64,000 nt of DNA from Phycisphaeraceae bacterium (GCA_019636495.1 JAHBXL010000004.1:186001-250000); one strand, 5' to 3'; counted from the stretch's first letter, positions 48,784 through 57,143 are shown. Notes: generated by a model from the sequence alone, not told the origin. Numbers and translations: made by a program.

Positions 48784-49212
48784 ATGGGCGGACAAGCCTA
48801 TGCGAATGCGTGGATGAACGAGCAACCCGGACAACCCGTGCGCGGCGAGCGGCTGGTGGACCCTGCCGCGACGTCGGACCAGCGGACCTACGCGCTCATC
48901 ATGCACCTCTCGCTCATCGCCTCGCATTTCCTTCCCCTGGCCCTGGTCATTGCGCCGCTGGTGATGTGGCTCATCAAGAAGGACGAGTCCGCGTTTCTCG
49001 ATGACCATGGCAAGGAGGCGACGAACTTCCAACTCAGCCTGCTGCTCTACGCGCTCCTGATCGGCGCGCTGTCGATCATCAGTTGCGGGATCGCGGCGGT
49101 GGCGTTCATCCCGCTGTACGTGCTGGCGATCGTCGGGATGGTCCTGGGCGCCGCCGCGGCAAACCGCGGCGAGTACTTCCGCTACCCCGCGTGCCTTCGG
49201 CTGATCGGCTGA
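48784..49212 (+). CDS. DUF4870/Tic20-like membrane protein
   Basis: 142 residues. DQRTYALIMHLSLIASHFLPLALVIAPLVMWLIKKDESAFLDDHGKEATNFQLSLLLYALL has the DUF4870 pattern of paired helices around a conserved H-x-K-E-A-x-N-F-Q motif, with three membrane segments. Role unknown; related to Tic20-like channels. GGGAGG lies 5 nt before the ATG at 48784. Start and end are secure. Confidence 0.82.
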   Translation: MGGQAYANAWMNEQPGQPVRGERLVDPAATSDQRTYALIMHLSLIASHFLPLALVIAPLVMWLIKKDESAFLDDHGKEATNFQLSLLLYALLIGALSIISCGIAAVAFIPLYVLAIVGMVLGAAAANRGEYFRYPACLRLIG

Positions 49213-49266
49213 GCGCGGGCCCTGGCCGAGCGCGGAAGGAGCGGGGCGTGGAGGGCCCGGGTTCCC

Positions 49267-49272
49267 TACACT
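49267..49272 (+). promoter_or_regulatory. Putative -10 box for a leaderless mRNA
   Basis: TACACT ends 5 nt before the GTG at 49278. The identical hexamer stands 6 nt before the GTG at 5056. GGAGGG at 49250 is too far upstream to serve as a ribosome site. Confidence 0.4.
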
Positions 49273-49277
49273 TGACC

Positions 49278-50189
49278 GTGCCGCTCTTGCAGGTGCACAA
49301 CCTGAAGAAGACGTACGCCGGCCGCGCGGTCGTGAACGGCGTGTCGTTCCACGTCGAGAAGTCGGAAATTGTCGGCCTGCTCGGGCGCAACGGCGCGGGC
49401 AAGACGACGTCGTTCCGCATGACCATCGGCATGATCGACCCCGACGGGGGCAAGGTGAGTTTCGACGGGCGCGATGTCTCGGGCCTGCCGATGTACCAAC
49501 GCTCGCGGCTGGGCATGGGCTACCTCTCGCAGGAGCCGAGCGTCTTCCAGCGCCTGACGTGCGAGCAGAACCTGCTGGCGATTCTTGAGACGCTGCCGAT
49601 GCCGCGAGCGCAGCGCGCTGCCCGCGCGGCGGAGTTGCTCGAGCAGTTCGGCCTTGTGCACAAGGCCAACCACCAGGCGCGCACGTGCTCGGGCGGCGAG
49701 CGGCGAAAACTCGAGATTGCCCGCGCGCTGGTGACCGACCCGAAACTCATCCTGCTCGATGAACCGTTCTCCGGCGTTGATCCGATCGCCGTCGAGGACC
49801 TGCAGGCCGAGATCCGCCGACTCGCCGATCGCGGCATCGCCTGCCTCATCACCGATCACAACGTGCAGCAGACACTGCGCGTGTGCGACCGGGCGTACAT
49901 CATCGACGAGGGCAAGAAGTTCGCCGAAGGCACGCCGCGAGAGTTGATCAACAACGAGATGGTGCGCCGCGTGTACCTGGGCTCGTTGTTCCGCGGCGAT
50001 GAGTTTGACGATCATCCACGCGAGCGCGGCGCAGAAAGCGGGACGGCCGCGGGAGGCGGCGGGGGGGCTGGAGGGAGTGGAGCGGGCGCGGGGGGAGTGG
50101 GGGTCAAGGGCGCCAACGGGCATCGTTCATCGCCATCGCCGTCTGCCGCGGCGACTTCGCCGACGCTCCCGCCGCGCCGGGGCGGGTGA
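49278..50189 (+). CDS. lptB: LPS export ABC transporter ATP-binding protein LptB
   Basis: 303 residues from a GTG at 49278. Walker A GRNGAGKTT, Q-loop GYLSQEPSVFQRLTCEQNLLAILE (highly LptB-like), signature CSGGERRKLEIARAL, Walker B LILLDEPFSGVDP and H-loop ITDHNV are all present. LptB powers LPS extraction with LptFG; one permease gene is at 27215. Beyond the normal end (about residue 245) is a 55-residue Gly/Ser/Pro-rich tail not found in usual LptB. It ends at a GC hairpin. Confidence 0.92.
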   Translation: MPLLQVHNLKKTYAGRAVVNGVSFHVEKSEIVGLLGRNGAGKTTSFRMTIGMIDPDGGKVSFDGRDVSGLPMYQRSRLGMGYLSQEPSVFQRLTCEQNLLAILETLPMPRAQRAARAAELLEQFGLVHKANHQARTCSGGERRKLEIARALVTDPKLILLDEPFSGVDPIAVEDLQAEIRRLADRGIACLITDHNVQQTLRVCDRAYIIDEGKKFAEGTPRELINNEMVRRVYLGSLFRGDEFDDHPRERGAESGTAAGGGGGAGGSGAGAGGVGVKGANGHRSSPSPSAAATSPTLPPRRGG

Positions 50190-50210
50190 GGGCCCGTGCG
50201 AAGCGGGCCC
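50190..50210 (+). terminator. GC-rich hairpin after lptB
   Basis: GGGCCCG and CGGGCCC form a 7-bp perfect stem with loop TGCGAAG, starting at the base after the lptB stop. There is no U tract, so it may pause RNA polymerase or stabilise the 3' end rather than terminate by itself. Confidence 0.4.
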
Positions 50211-50277
50211 GGTCTCAGTATCATTACAGTGGCGAACAGGGGCTGGCCTCGATTGCGCGACGACGGAGGTGGCGATC

Positions 50278-51186
50278 GTGTTGACCCGGCATGTAGTTCA
50301 GTTGGGGGATGCGCGGAATCTGTCGTTCATCCCGACCGAGAGTGTGCACCTGGTGGTGACATCGCCGCCGTACGCATCGCTCATTCACTATTCCGATGCG
50401 CCGAATCAACTGGGGAGCATCCAGTCCTACGAGTTGTTTCTGGAAGAACTCGACAAGGTGTGGGGAGAGTGCCTGCGCATTCTCGTGCCCGGCGGGCGGG
50501 TTGCTTGTGTCGTGGGCGATGTCTGCATGTCGCGGAAGCGTGCCGGGCGGCACTTTGTGCTCCCGCTTTCGGCGGATATTCAAGTGCGGGCGCGTCGAGT
50601 CGGCTTTGATAATCTCACCCCGATCCGCTGGCAGAAGGTCGCCAACATCCGACTCGAGGCATCAACATCGAGTCGATTCCTGGGCAAGCCGAATCTTCCA
50701 AACGGGGTGGTCAAGAACGATCTGGAGCACATCCTGTTCCTCCGAAAGCCGGGAGGGTACCGCAAGCCCACCGCGATGCAGGAGAAGATGAGTTTCATCT
50801 CCACCGACGATTATTCGAGATGGTTCTCGGGTGTATGGACGGATGTGTCCGGACAACTGAGAAAGGACCACCCGGCGCCATACCCAATCGAGATTCCTCG
50901 TCGGTTGATCCGCATGTTCAGTTTCGCCGGCGACACGGTGGTCGATCCGTTTGCCGGCACTGGTACGACAGCGGTCGCTGCGATCGAATGCGGCCGAAAC
51001 TCGGTGAGCGTGGAGATCGAACCAAAGTACATGAGGCTGATTCGGGAGCGACTTGCGCAAACATCGCTGCGGGCCAGCGTTGAGTTCGTGGAAGGAGCAG
51101 GTCGTGTGCAGAACGCCCCGACGGAAGTGATAGCGCCGGTGCTTGCGGCCTCGCGCCGTATACGCGCAGTGGCGAGGAGCGCATGA
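50278..51186 (+). CDS. DNA methyltransferase of a type II R-M system
   Basis: 302 residues from a GTG at 50278 with GGAGG 8 nt upstream, a much better ribosome site than most genes here. The order is catalytic motif IV VVTSPPYAS (about 28-34), then motif I VDPFAGTGTTAVAAIECGR (about 222-240), which is the beta-class layout. SPPY is commonest in N4-cytosine enzymes, so m4C is a reasonable guess. The recognition site is unknown. The restriction gene begins one base after its stop. GC looks somewhat lower than the neighbours, suggesting transfer. Confidence 0.88.
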   Translation: MLTRHVVQLGDARNLSFIPTESVHLVVTSPPYASLIHYSDAPNQLGSIQSYELFLEELDKVWGECLRILVPGGRVACVVGDVCMSRKRAGRHFVLPLSADIQVRARRVGFDNLTPIRWQKVANIRLEASTSSRFLGKPNLPNGVVKNDLEHILFLRKPGGYRKPTAMQEKMSFISTDDYSRWFSGVWTDVSGQLRKDHPAPYPIEIPRRLIRMFSFAGDTVVDPFAGTGTTAVAAIECGRNSVSVEIEPKYMRLIRERLAQTSLRASVEFVEGAGRVQNAPTEVIAPVLAASRRIRAVARSA

Positions 51187-51894
51187 TTGGAGTACAAACT
51201 GCTCGACGCGTTCCGCGGACTCTTTGACGGTGTGAAGTATGAGCATCGCCGGTCAACGCTCGGCGACCACGTAGCCTCGTTTCTGTTTGAAGATCTCGTT
51301 GACGTCGGCCGCTCGACCAAACTGGTGGAGCGCGTGCGTTCGGGAGCGGCGGTTGTCAACGCCGCAAACGTCACGGTTGGCCGCAAGGCCCGACGAGGAG
51401 ATGGCACCTTCGGAGATCTGGTGCCCGGAGTCTGTGCGGCGGTCTTTCCGGGCTACGTGGTCCAGCGCGGTCGAATCGCGGCGGTGGATATCGGCGTGGA
51501 GACGAAGATCCTGGCCAAGGCCATGATCCAGCAGATTGATCGCGTGATCAGTGATCTCCAGAGACAGGCGGAGCACTTTCGTGCCACGAATCCGCGGGCG
51601 CTGTGCGTCGGCATCGTGGGGATCAATCGCGCCGAGCAGTACATCTCCTTCGAGGGGACGCGGCGATTCAAGACCGATGGGCGAAAGCACAAGCACCCGC
51701 TTCAGGAAGCAGAGGAGGCGGAATCGCGACTCATGCATCGGGCTCGGTCAACGTTTGACGAGTTCATTGTGCTGAAGTTCCGCGCAACAAACATCAGGCC
51801 CTACCCGTTTGAATGGGTGGATGGGCGCGAGACGGAAGTGGAGTATGGTGCGGCATTGGCCCGTCTCAGCCGCGAGTACGATGCTCGATTCTAA
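51187..51894 (+). CDS. Probable type II restriction endonuclease
   Basis: 235 residues from a TTG at 51187, immediately after the methyltransferase stop. A PD-(D/E)XK core is suggested by TFGDLVPG (Asp77) followed by AAVDIGVETKIL (Glu105-x-Lys107), in a strand-loop-strand context; later AEHFRATNPRALCVGIVGINRAEQ resembles a core beta-strand. I do not recognise a characterised isoschizomer. The assignment rests on this motif and the adjacent methyltransferase. Expression by coupled TTG translation would keep levels low relative to the methyltransferase. Confidence 0.78.
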   Translation: MEYKLLDAFRGLFDGVKYEHRRSTLGDHVASFLFEDLVDVGRSTKLVERVRSGAAVVNAANVTVGRKARRGDGTFGDLVPGVCAAVFPGYVVQRGRIAAVDIGVETKILAKAMIQQIDRVISDLQRQAEHFRATNPRALCVGIVGINRAEQYISFEGTRRFKTDGRKHKHPLQEAEEAESRLMHRARSTFDEFIVLKFRATNIRPYPFEWVDGRETEVEYGAALARLSREYDARF

Positions 51895-51926
51895 GAGTCT
51901 CTCGCGCCCGCAAACGCCGAATAGCC

Positions 51927-53015
51927 GTGGCCGGATCACACCCTCGCCAACCTCTCCGCCTGCTCGTCGTCTGCCCTTCCTGGCTGGGCGATGTCGTCAT
52001 GGCGACGCCCGCGCTGCGGCGGCTGCGCAGCGCGCTGCCCGGCGCGTTCATCGGCGGGCTGGTGCGGCCGGGGCTCGATGAGTTGCTGGCCGGGACCGAC
52101 TTCTTCGACGAGGTGCACATCGCGCGGGCGCAGGGGATCATGGGCCCCAAGCGCGTCGCCTCGCAGGTTCGCGGCCGCGGATACGACACCGCGCTCCTGC
52201 TCACCAACTCGTTCTCCACCGCGCTGGTCACGCGCCTGGCGTTCATCCCGCGGCGCGTGGGCTACGACCGTGATGGCCGCGGTATGCTGCTGACCGACCG
52301 CCTCGCGCCCGAGCGCTCGCCCCGCGGCGGCTATGTGCCGGTGCCGATGGTCGAGTACTACCTGCGCGCGGCCGAGTCGGTGCTGGGAGAGAAACCAGAA
52401 GGCGCCGAGGCAGGCAGGCATCGAGGCATGAGGCTCGAACTTGCGGTCACGCCCGAGCAGGACGCGGCGGCCGAGCGTGTGCTGCGCGCCGGCGATCTCG
52501 ATGGTTCGCGCCCCATCGCCATCATCAACCCCGGGGCGAACAACGAGGCCAAGCGCTGGCCGGCGGAGCGCTTTGCGCAGGTTGCGGCGCACCTGGCCTC
52601 CCGCGCCATGGACATCGCCATCAACGGTTCGCCGGCGGAGCGCGATCTCGCGGCGTTGGTTGCCGCGGAAGCGCGCCGGCTCGCGCCCGCCGCGAACATC
52701 GCCGAGTTGCCCGCGCTGGGCATCACCATCGGCGCGCTCAAGGGCGTCGTGCGCCGCGCGGCGGTGGTGCTGACCAACGACACCGGTCCGCGCCACATCG
52801 CCGCGGCGTTCGGCGTGCCGACGGTCACGCTCTTCGGCCCGACCGATCCGCGCTGGACGACGCTTCCCCGGGATGGCTCGCCGCGGGCGGACATTGCGGC
52901 CGACCCGGCGCTGTCGGCGGGCGAAGTGGCCGATGACCACCCGGAGCGCTGCCGGATCGACCGGATCGAGGTCGCTCGGGTGATTGAAGCGGTCGAGAAG
53001 GTGCTGAAACGGTGA
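51927..53015 (+). CDS. Glycosyltransferase family 9 (heptosyltransferase-like)
   Basis: 362 residues from a GTG at 51927. RLLVVCPSWLGDVVMATPALRRLRSALP is the GT9 N-terminal signature, and INPGANNEAKRWPAERFAQVAAHL plus TNDTGPRHIAAAFGVPTVTLFGPTDP the donor-site half, strongly like WaaF (ADP-heptose:LPS heptosyltransferase II). It supports an LPS-bearing outer membrane; whether heptose is the real donor is unknown. It follows the restriction gene by 32 bp and precedes tRNA-Ala. Confidence 0.9.
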   Translation: MAGSHPRQPLRLLVVCPSWLGDVVMATPALRRLRSALPGAFIGGLVRPGLDELLAGTDFFDEVHIARAQGIMGPKRVASQVRGRGYDTALLLTNSFSTALVTRLAFIPRRVGYDRDGRGMLLTDRLAPERSPRGGYVPVPMVEYYLRAAESVLGEKPEGAEAGRHRGMRLELAVTPEQDAAAERVLRAGDLDGSRPIAIINPGANNEAKRWPAERFAQVAAHLASRAMDIAINGSPAERDLAALVAAEARRLAPAANIAELPALGITIGALKGVVRRAAVVLTNDTGPRHIAAAFGVPTVTLFGPTDPRWTTLPRDGSPRADIAADPALSAGEVADDHPERCRIDRIEVARVIEAVEKVLKR

Positions 53016-53107
53016 GTGTTCGGGTGGATTTGACGCGGCGGAAGGACGATCTACTGTTCCGCTTCGATAGCCCGCATCGGATGGCCGCGGCGGGAATGCC
53101 ACAGAAC

Positions 53108-53180
53108 GGGGGCGTAGCTCAGTTGGTAGAGCGCTTCCATGGCATGGAAGAGGTCGTGAGTTCGAGTCTCATCGCCTCCA
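53108..53180 (+). tRNA. tRNA-Ala (GGC)
   Basis: 73 nt folding as a cloverleaf: acceptor GGGGGCG pairs with CGCCTCC and includes the G3-U70 wobble that identifies alanine tRNAs. D-arm GCTC...GAGC, anticodon stem CTTCC/GGAAG with loop ATGGCAT (anticodon GGC, 53141-53143), and T-arm GTGAG/CTCAT region with TTCGAGT. The discriminator is A73 and CCA is not encoded. Confidence 0.97.
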
Positions 53181-53193
53181 CTTCCCGTTCCTG

Positions 53194-53225
53194 ACGCCCG
53201 GGCCCCGCGCCCGGGCGTTTTCTTC
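53194..53225 (+). terminator. Intrinsic terminator after tRNA-Ala
   Basis: ACGCCCGGGC (53194-53203) and GCCCGGGCGT (53209-53218) make a perfect 10-bp stem with loop CCCGC, followed by TTTTCTTC. This is the clearest Rho-independent terminator in the window; it overlaps the 3' end of the convergent gene. Confidence 0.88.
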
Positions 53226-53874
53226 AGGCTCGCTGCCGCCGCGCGGCGAGCACGCCCGCGGCCAGCAGGGGCGCGATCGAGACTGGCGCGGGAACAAGGT
53301 GGATGTTGATGTTGTCGATGCCGACGCGGGCACTCGCGACCGCCGGGGTCTCGCTGCGCAGCCGGACGAAGAAACCCGCCGAGGTGAGCAGGCTGGAACT
53401 GAGCGGCGTCCCGGTTGGGTGCACGAACTCGTCGATCGGAACCACCAGCACGCCCGTGCCGGTCCAAGCGTCGCTCTGGCCAAGGACCGCGTGCAACAGC
53501 GGTGTGTAGACAAGCCCGCTCTGAAGAAGGAAGGGCACGAACTCCGCATCGACGCCGCTGATGCGGCGGTAGTCGGCCGACAGCCCAACGTGCGAGATCG
53601 GCCCGATGCCGGCCAGCGTGAACTCCATGATGTGGCGGAGGCCCGCGGCGCTGCGCGTGTTGTCGGAGAGGTGCGTGCCGAGGTCGGCGAACGCGCCCGG
53701 GTTGCCGCCCGAGAGCGGGATGTTCAACGTGCCGATTGTGCCGATGAAGTGGCCCACCCACTCCGGCGGGCTCTCGAAGCCCGAGGCGATGATGAACTCA
53801 GCGCGTGCTGGAGCAGCGCAGGCAAGCGCGGCGGCGGCAATCAGGGCGAAGTGGGGGGGTCGGGCGGGGTTCAT
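53224..53874 (-). CDS. Exported protein with VPAP/PEP-CTERM-like tail
   Basis: 216 residues. Signal peptide FALIAAAALACAAPARA-EF; a beta-rich domain of unknown type follows (IIASGFESPPEWVGHFIGTIG, VGIDNINIHLVPAP). The C-terminus is VPAPVSIAPLLAAGVLAARRQRA: a VPxP motif, a hydrophobic helix and an Arg cluster, as in PEP-CTERM/VPxP-CTERM sorting tails, where an exosortase would cleave. No exosortase is in the window. Start at MNPARPPHF; longer in-frame starts lack similarity. Confidence 0.8.
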   Translation of the reverse strand: MNPARPPHFALIAAAALACAAPARAEFIIASGFESPPEWVGHFIGTIGTLNIPLSGGNPGAFADLGTHLSDNTRSAAGLRHIMEFTLAGIGPISHVGLSADYRRISGVDAEFVPFLLQSGLVYTPLLHAVLGQSDAWTGTGVLVVPIDEFVHPTGTPLSSSLLTSAGFFVRLRSETPAVASARVGIDNINIHLVPAPVSIAPLLAAGVLAARRQRA

Positions 53875-53960
53875 GCGCTGCTCCAGCATCGGCCGCGTTG
53901 CTGCGCGGACTCGGCGCTGGAGACAGATACGCACCAGCCGGGCGTGTCCTGCGCTGGCGG

Positions 53961-54563
53961 TCATCTGCGGCCGGCGAATCGCCGGTGCAGGGCGAGCAGT
54001 TGAGAGTAGTCGGCGCGATCGGCCGCGCGGATCGCGTTGAGATAGTCCTGTCGAATGATGCTCGCCGCACCGATGGTGGCCTCGGGCCATTCGATCGGCG
54101 GTTCGCCCCCGCGCTTGAGCCAGATGTTCGCGAGCAACCGTGACCACCGGCCGTTGCCGTTGGGAAACGGATGGATGCGCACCGCGACGTGGTGAAGCCG
54201 CGCTGCTTGCTCAATCGGCGGCATGCCGGATCGGGCCCACGCACTCAAGTCGGCGAGCAAGTTGTGAAGGTCGCTCTCGATAAGCGCCGGAGACGACCCG
54301 ATGTTCGTTTCGCGCTTGCGGAACGATCCCGCCCAGGTCCAAACGTCGCCGAACATTTCCGCGTGCAGCCTGCGCGCCCAGACAACATCGAAGGGCGCGG
54401 CCCTGCGAGATGGCCGCGATGCGAGGTACTTCAACGTCGCCTTGCGGATGTTCTCCGCTTCGGCCATGTTGAGGTCGGCTGTCGAGCGGATGCTCCGGAT
54501 GCGCAGCCCTGACAGGTCGTCGATGGGCGTCTGGCCAAGGATCGGAGGATCCGGCTGCATCAT
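53961..54563 (-). CDS. Fic family protein (mobile mystery protein B)
   Basis: 200 residues from the ATG at 54563, overlapping the stop of the HTH partner (ATGA). The Fic motif is HHVAVRIHPFPNGNGRWSRLLAN (HPFxxGNGR), and LNMAEAENIRKATLKYL and FDVVWARRLHAEMFGDVWTWAGSFRKRETNIG match mobile mystery protein B. Fic proteins usually transfer AMP to Ser/Thr/Tyr hydroxyls and, with small antitoxins, can act as toxins. No obvious inhibitory (S/T)xxxE(G/N) helix is seen within it. Antitoxin candidate is the upstream HTH gene. Confidence 0.85.
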   Translation of the reverse strand: MMQPDPPILGQTPIDDLSGLRIRSIRSTADLNMAEAENIRKATLKYLASRPSRRAAPFDVVWARRLHAEMFGDVWTWAGSFRKRETNIGSSPALIESDLHNLLADLSAWARSGMPPIEQAARLHHVAVRIHPFPNGNGRWSRLLANIWLKRGGEPPIEWPEATIGAASIIRQDYLNAIRAADRADYSQLLALHRRFAGRR

Positions 54564-54949
54564 TCGGACCACAGCCGTCTGTTTGAACCGGCGAGCAACT
54601 CGTGATACGACCTTTCGACGAGCCGGTTGAAGGACTCGGGGTCGACGGCTTGCCCTTCCAGCGCGCTGGTGCCCTGCACCAGCCTCGCGATCTGCTCGGC
54701 CTTGCGCCGCGCCTGACGACGTCGGAGTTCCTCCGGGTCAACCTCGATCGCGCCGAGTGAAACACCGAGCGCTTCGGCGATGGCAACCACGGTGCCGAAC
54801 GATGCCGCGGCCATCTGCCCGCCGAGAATGCGCTTCACCGTCGGCTCGGCGACCCCGCTGCGTGCCGCCACCACGGCATGGGACATGCCCAGCGCGCGGC
54901 GCCGCCATGAAAGCGACTCAACAGAAATGGCTGAGGAGATGTTCGGCAT
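54560..54949 (-). CDS. HTH protein (mobile mystery protein A-like)
   Basis: 129 residues. LSWRRRALGMSHAVVAARSGVAEPTVKRILGGQMAAASFGTVVAIAEALGV is an XRE-type HTH (about residues 14-64). The C-terminal half, ELRRRQARRKAEQIARLVQGTSALEGQAVDPESFNRLVERSYHELL, is helical and probably contacts the Fic partner. CTGGAGA precedes the ATG; TACGAT upstream may be the -10. Length and pairing match the A/B mobile mystery modules often found on mobile DNA. Confidence 0.82.
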   Translation of the reverse strand: MPNISSAISVESLSWRRRALGMSHAVVAARSGVAEPTVKRILGGQMAAASFGTVVAIAEALGVSLGAIEVDPEELRRRQARRKAEQIARLVQGTSALEGQAVDPESFNRLVERSYHELLAGSNRRLWSE

Positions 54950-55039
54950 GGTCTCCAGATATCGTACCACATTCGATCCGATTTGGCGACACAATCGTCT
55001 CGTCAATGATTCGAAATACCGATGGGTGGCCGATAACTC

Positions 55040-55519
55040 TCACTCCCCCGCCAGCCAGTCGGGCAACGCCGCGGGCCGCCCCGAGCGGTCGACGCACGCC
55101 AGCAGCGTGGTCGCCGTGACCAGTGTCTCGCCGACCGGCCCGTGCCGGGCGATGCCGGATGAAAGCGTCGCGCCGCTCTCGGCGCGCACCACCTCGTACT
55201 CGTGGCGGATCTTGACGCGCGTCGCCTGCGTGACGCGTGTGCGCACCTCGACCAGGTCGTCGTAGAACGCAGGGCGCTTGTAGGAAGCCTCGAGTTTGAC
55301 AATGACAAGGAACACCCCCGCGGCCTCGATATCAGCATAACTCACGCCCGCATCGCGCAGCAGTTCGGTCCGGCCCATCTCCAGCCACGGGATGTACGCC
55401 GCGTGATGCGCGACCCCCATCGGGTCGCACTCGCAGTAGCGGACACGGACGCGCAGCGTGCCGGAACTCGGCAACGCTCGTGTCGGGCGGGGAACATTCT
55501 CTGGTGCGCGATAGGACAT
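55040..55519 (-). CDS. Acyl-CoA thioesterase, 4HBT/YbgC type
   Basis: 159 residues, hotdog fold. VRVRYCECDPMGVAHHAAYIPWLEMGRTELLRDAGVSY has the catalytic Asp (CDPMG) and HHAAY of the 4HBT family, and LVIVKLEASYKRPAFYDDLVEVRTRV the following strands. It probably hydrolyses acyl-CoA or acyl-ACP. Start at MSYRAPEN. Divergent from the GNAT gene; heptamer sequence (GGAGTCG, GAGGTCG) lies in its leader. Confidence 0.88.
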   Translation of the reverse strand: MSYRAPENVPRPTRALPSSGTLRVRVRYCECDPMGVAHHAAYIPWLEMGRTELLRDAGVSYADIEAAGVFLVIVKLEASYKRPAFYDDLVEVRTRVTQATRVKIRHEYEVVRAESGATLSSGIARHGPVGETLVTATTLLACVDRSGRPAALPDWLAGE

Positions 55520-55571
55520 GGGGAGATCAGGAGTCGGAGGTCGGAGCGATCGTAGAATACGCGGCCACATC

Positions 55572-55592
55572 CGACATACGACATTCGACACC
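55572..55592. repeat. Three-unit heptamer repeat
   Basis: CGACATA, CGACATT and CGACACC follow each other upstream of the GNAT start. The reverse complement (TATGTCG, AATGTCG) matches the GATGTYG block at 29649-29697. Confidence 0.55.
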
Positions 55593-55601
55593 CCGCCCCC
55601 C

Positions 55602-56159
55602 ATGAGCACCGCATTGCACGAACGTCTGGCCAACAAAATCCGCATCCGGCTGCTTGAGCCGGAGGATTCGCTCGCGCACCTGACGGGCCTGCTGCACCGC
55701 GCGTACAAGCAGCACATGGAACGCGGCATCCAGGCGCTCGCGGCGTTCCAACCCGAGGAAGTCACGCGGCGGCGGATCGCCGATGGCGAGTGCTACGTCG
55801 CGCTCTACATGGGCAAGATCGTCGGCACCATCATGTTCAAAACGCCCGAGCAGACCGCGCGGGCCTGGCCCGGCGTGCCGTGGTTCGATCGGCACGAGGG
55901 CGGCGTGGCGAGTTTCTCGCAGTTCGCCGTCGAACCCGAGCATCAGGGCAGGGGAATCGGCATGGAGTTGCTCAAGCGGGCCGAGGAGCGTGCCGCGGCG
56001 GTGAATGCGGCGGAACTCGCGCTCTCCACCCCCGGCCCGGCGGAATGGCTCGTGAACATGTACCAGCGGCACGGATATCGCGAGGTGGCGCGGTGGCACT
56101 GGAACGAGACGAACTACGACAGTCTGATCATGAGCAAGAGGGTGCAGTCGAGCCGATGA
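55602..56159 (+). CDS. GNAT family acetyltransferase
   Basis: 185 residues. The acetyl-CoA loop is FSQFAVEPEHQGRGIGMELLKRAEERA (Q/RxxGxG/A), preceded by YVALYMGKIVGTIMF and followed by LSTPGPAEWLVNMYQRHGYREVARWHW. Acceptor unknown. TAGAAT at 55553 may be its -10 box. Upstream a short heptamer tract separates it from the divergent thioesterase gene. Confidence 0.88.
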   Translation: MSTALHERLANKIRIRLLEPEDSLAHLTGLLHRAYKQHMERGIQALAAFQPEEVTRRRIADGECYVALYMGKIVGTIMFKTPEQTARAWPGVPWFDRHEGGVASFSQFAVEPEHQGRGIGMELLKRAEERAAAVNAAELALSTPGPAEWLVNMYQRHGYREVARWHWNETNYDSLIMSKRVQSSR

Positions 56160-56234
56160 GCAGACCGACAGATCTTGATGCGACGAGCGTCTCACGATGC
56201 TCGAATCTGCTCATCTGAGAGTCTGCACTCCACC

Positions 56235-57143
56235 TCACCCCGCCGCGAGCGGTCGAACCGCTTGCAGCACCGACTCCGCCATCACCGCCTCGCGTGTGTC
56301 GATCATCGCGTAGACGCCGCGGTCGTGGTCGGAGTTCAGCACCACCGCGTTGCGGGCCAGGGCCATCGCGCCGGCCTCAGCCTTCTCGTGGCCGAGGATG
56401 AACAGCGACACGCCCCAGCGCTCCGCGAGTGCATCGACCTGTTCCTGCGGCTGGTTCCGCCCCCACATCATGAAGTGCACCGAGCCGGTCCGCGGCAGGT
56501 AATCCTCATCCACGAGATCGCGATCGAGGATCGAGTCGTCGAATCGGTCCATGCGCTCGGGCCCGGGCAGCGAGTGCGCACACAGCACGTCGCCGCCGGT
56601 GCATCCAAGCCGCAGCGCAATCGGCATCGAGCGGATGAAGTCCCGTACGGCCCGCCGCACGCTCGCGGCTTCATCGCCGAAGGCAAAGTCGAGGGCCTCG
56701 TCGAACGCTTCGACAAAGCGGATGCCGTCCTTGGCAACCTCGGAGCCGGTGAGTTGGGCCAGTTCGTGGTTGGCGAGCAGGACGTGGATGTGCTGGGGGC
56801 GAGCGGCCTTGAGCGCGGCGACGCGGGTCAGCACGCGATAGGAAAAATCCATCCCGTTCACCAGGCGGTCGGAGTGAATCAACTCGTGCAGGGTGAGATG
56901 CCGCCACGCCGCGGAATCGTCGGATTCCAGTGCCGCGGCGGAGACGAGCCGGGCCAGGTGCAGCGGGTTGTCGTGCAGGTCGCCGGTGGCGACAAGTTGT
57001 GCGGGCCCGTCGAGGCGGTCGATCGATCGATCGCGACAGGGGGCTTGAAGGTTGGCGCGGGCACCGGCGTGCAGGGCGGCACACACCGCGACGGGGTCGC
57101 GCAGATCGGTGGTTTGCAGCAGGCCGGACACGGCGCGCCTCAT
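56235..57143 (-). CDS. Metallophosphoesterase
   Basis: 302 residues. VATGDLHDNPLHL supplies the GDxH motif, LIHSDRLVNGMDFS resembles GDxxDR with G lost, VLLANHELAQL corresponds to GNHE, and VLCAHSLPGP plus LFILGHEKAEAG give the later His motifs. This is a PPP-like serine/threonine or nucleotide phosphatase pattern. Its ATG overlaps the stop of the protein kinase by 4 bp, suggesting the two act on shared targets (inference). Confidence 0.85.
   Translation of the reverse strand: MRRAVSGLLQTTDLRDPVAVCAALHAGARANLQAPCRDRSIDRLDGPAQLVATGDLHDNPLHLARLVSAAALESDDSAAWRHLTLHELIHSDRLVNGMDFSYRVLTRVAALKAARPQHIHVLLANHELAQLTGSEVAKDGIRFVEAFDEALDFAFGDEAASVRRAVRDFIRSMPIALRLGCTGGDVLCAHSLPGPERMDRFDDSILDRDLVDEDYLPRTGSVHFMMWGRNQPQEQVDALAERWGVSLFILGHEKAEAGAMALARNAVVLNSDHDRGVYAMIDTREAVMAESVLQAVRPLAAG

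Noticed and set aside
49345..49358. GTTCCACGTCGAGA in lptB as a parS site
   Set aside because: Only the left half matches; it is coding sequence far from the cluster and lacks symmetry.
53012..53194. A 60-codon frame beginning at the GT9 stop
   Set aside because: It reads through tRNA-Ala; no family similarity.
53108..53225. Prophage or island attachment site at tRNA-Ala
   Set aside because: No repeat of the tRNA 3' end and no integrase found in the window; the terminator directly follows.
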